Assembly: GCA_947166105.1 (NCBI GenBank)
Contig: CAMVCZ010000009.1
Coordinates: 26,609 to 90,608 of the forward strand
Direction of reading: 5' to 3'
Source: an uncultured Bacteroidales bacterium
GTDB taxonomy: Bacteria > Bacteroidota > Bacteroidia > Bacteroidales > F082
DNA: 64,000 nucleotides
Every line of letters begins with the position of its first letter. Position 1 is the stretch's first letter. The translations under genes and the position numbers were made by a program. Of this stretch, positions 62,954 to 64,000 are shown piece by piece. Below the pieces are notes generated by a model. The model saw only the letters and a program-made list of their open reading frames with translations. It was not told where the DNA came from and searched no databases.

Positions 62954-64000
62954 TTATTCCACCACAACTTTCTGGACTTTCACGTCGTTGCCGTTGACAA
63001 GGCGGAGCATGTAAACGCCGCTGGCGGCGTCAACCTTCACGCTGGCGCTGCCGCTGATGTTCTCGCTCTTCAGGATGCGGCCCATCACGTCAACCACCTG
63101 AAGGGTGGCCTCACCCTCGTTGCTGACGACGAAGCTGCCGTTGCTGAAGAAGGCGAAGCTGTCGCCGTCGCTGTTGCCGCCGGTGGCGAACACCAGGCGG
63201 AAACGGCTGGCATAGTCGGTCGTGCTGGCGTCGAAGGTGTAGCTCGGGGTGGCGAGCAGGTCGACGTCGGCGCCCGTCAGGTTGTCGATGAGGTGCAGGT
63301 AGCTGAACGTCACGTTCTCGCTGTTGAAGCTCATCGTGTAGCTGCCGCTCGTCTCGGCCTTGAAGTTCACCGGCATCTCGCCCATCTCGGGGGCGTTGAC
63401 CACGGCGTAGTCGGTGCCGTCCTGCGGGATGTAGACCTTGGTGTGGTTCGGGTTCATCTGGAACTTGGGCAACGTACGACCCTCGCCGAAATTGACGATG
63501 GCGCGGTCGACGGTGCCACGGATGCAGGACTTGGTGAGGTTGATGTAAAGATCCTTCAATTCGGGCTCCTCCATGCCATCGTCTTTGGTGATGGTCAGGG
63601 TTTCACCATCGTAATCGGCGATGACAAAGGCACCTTCCATTGGATCAAGATCATATGTAGACGGTGAATAGCCCCCCGTACGGCTATTACCATTATAAGC
63701 AATGAAACCTGTGCCAGTTTCATTCATCTTGTAGTAGGGACGGTCACCGAAAGTGGCTCCGTCTTCAGCGAAGGGGTTGCCGACGAGGTTCCAGTTCCCA
63801 AATGGGGAGTTGGCTTCGTTTGCCGCCAGCGTCACCTCAAGCGTGTCGCCTTCATAAGGCGTGCCGGTGAAGGTGAGGGTGGTGTTCGTTTGGCTGGCAT
63901 AGAGGTAGCCCTTGCCGTTGGTCAGGGTGAATGCATCCACCTTGTAGTTCCTCCATTCCTCGGCTGGATAGGAGCCGTCGAAGAAGTAGAGGTCGTAGGC
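62954..64000 (-). CDS. T9SS type A sorted protein, 5' end outside the window
   Basis: At least 348 residues, open to the window edge (the segment AYDLYFFDGSYPAEEW precedes the first internal Met). It has a GKGYLYAS repeat, the LHLIDNLTGADVDLL block and a type A sorting domain (LQVVDVMGRILKSE, GVYMLRLVNGNDVKVQKVVV). The C-half is closely similar to the proteins at 43719 and, before its truncation, 50232. Function unknown. Confidence 0.85.
   Translation of the reverse strand, partial: AYDLYFFDGSYPAEEWRNYKVDAFTLTNGKGYLYASQTNTTLTFTGTPYEGDTLEVTLAANEANSPFGNWNLVGNPFAEDGATFGDRPYYKMNETGTGFIAYNGNSRTGGYSPSTYDLDPMEGAFVIADYDGETLTITKDDGMEEPELKDLYINLTKSCIRGTVDRAIVNFGEGRTLPKFQMNPNHTKVYIPQDGTDYAVVNAPEMGEMPVNFKAETSGSYTMSFNSENVTFSYLHLIDNLTGADVDLLATPSYTFDASTTDYASRFRLVFATGGNSDGDSFAFFSNGSFVVSNEGEATLQVVDVMGRILKSENISGSASVKVDAASGVYMLRLVNGNDVKVQKVVVE

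Overview
The window comes from a member of the Bacteroidota, most likely an uncultured gut- or rumen-type Bacteroidales. The evidence is: TAnnTTTG -7 promoter elements with few clear Shine-Dalgarno sites, a roughly 1100-residue SecA, gldD/gldE, many secreted proteins with type IX secretion (T9SS) C-terminal sorting domains, a Kgp-like gingipain (peptidase C25), a Bacteroides-type tryptophanase and a cysteate-synthase-like enzyme. No rRNA, tRNA, integrase, transposase or CRISPR array was seen.

Layout. 1-4.9 kb: plsX (partial), an acyl carrier protein with an overlapping LolA-like gene, and secA. 4.9-12.9 kb: an AT-rich accessory island between secA and pyrH. It holds a decayed DUF4160/DUF2442/AAA_4-regulator locus, a two-gene operon of a ClpP-fold SDH-type serine protease and a 67-residue partner, a secreted trypsin-like protease next to a DUF2971 gene, and an AAA ATPase-nuclease gene bracketed by four copies of a GTGTCCACGAAA inverted repeat. 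13-18.4 kb: pyrH, a gutted GT39-like membrane gene, frr, tatD, hflX and trpS. 18.4-24.2 kb: two mosaic tandem T9SS cargo proteins whose sorting regions have been invaded by small interspersed repeats. 24.3-32.9 kb: a TPR regulator, a type IV-like toxin/antitoxin pair, RNase G, a 29-codon COX24-like gene, HU, mutY, ssb, gldE and gldD. 32.9-45.6 kb: four consecutive secreted proteins. Three of them (Kgp-like C25 protease, M14 carboxypeptidase, second C25 protease) end in the same tandem 'WNWW' domain instead of a recognisable T9SS domain. 45.8-53.5 kb: corA, two endonuclease I paralogues, an MntP-like exporter and tnaA. 53.4-60.2 kb: a probable small RNA, a fused gene remnant, a porin-imelysin-dihaem oxidoreductase operon and a cytochrome c assembly gene. 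60.2-64 kb: T9SS cargo, a cysteate-synthase-like gene, a small PID-CTERM-like protein and a T9SS protein cut by the window edge.

How the parts fit. The organism looks proteolytic and amino-acid fermenting. SecA delivers precursors, GldD/GldE support the T9SS machinery, and secreted proteases and nucleases digest polymers; tryptophanase then uses released tryptophan. The 54-60 kb genes look like an iron and haem-protein module. Three start regions there share a GGGGA box exactly 24 bases upstream of a -7 element.

Most notable candidates for undescribed biology are: the tandem C-terminal WNWW domain, the inverted-repeat-bracketed ATPase, the GGGGA-box promoters with a putative small RNA, and the SDH-protease/67-residue operon with a triple 12-bp repeat in its leader. 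Genome erosion is visible at several loci as deletion junctions and as repeats inserted inside coding sequence.
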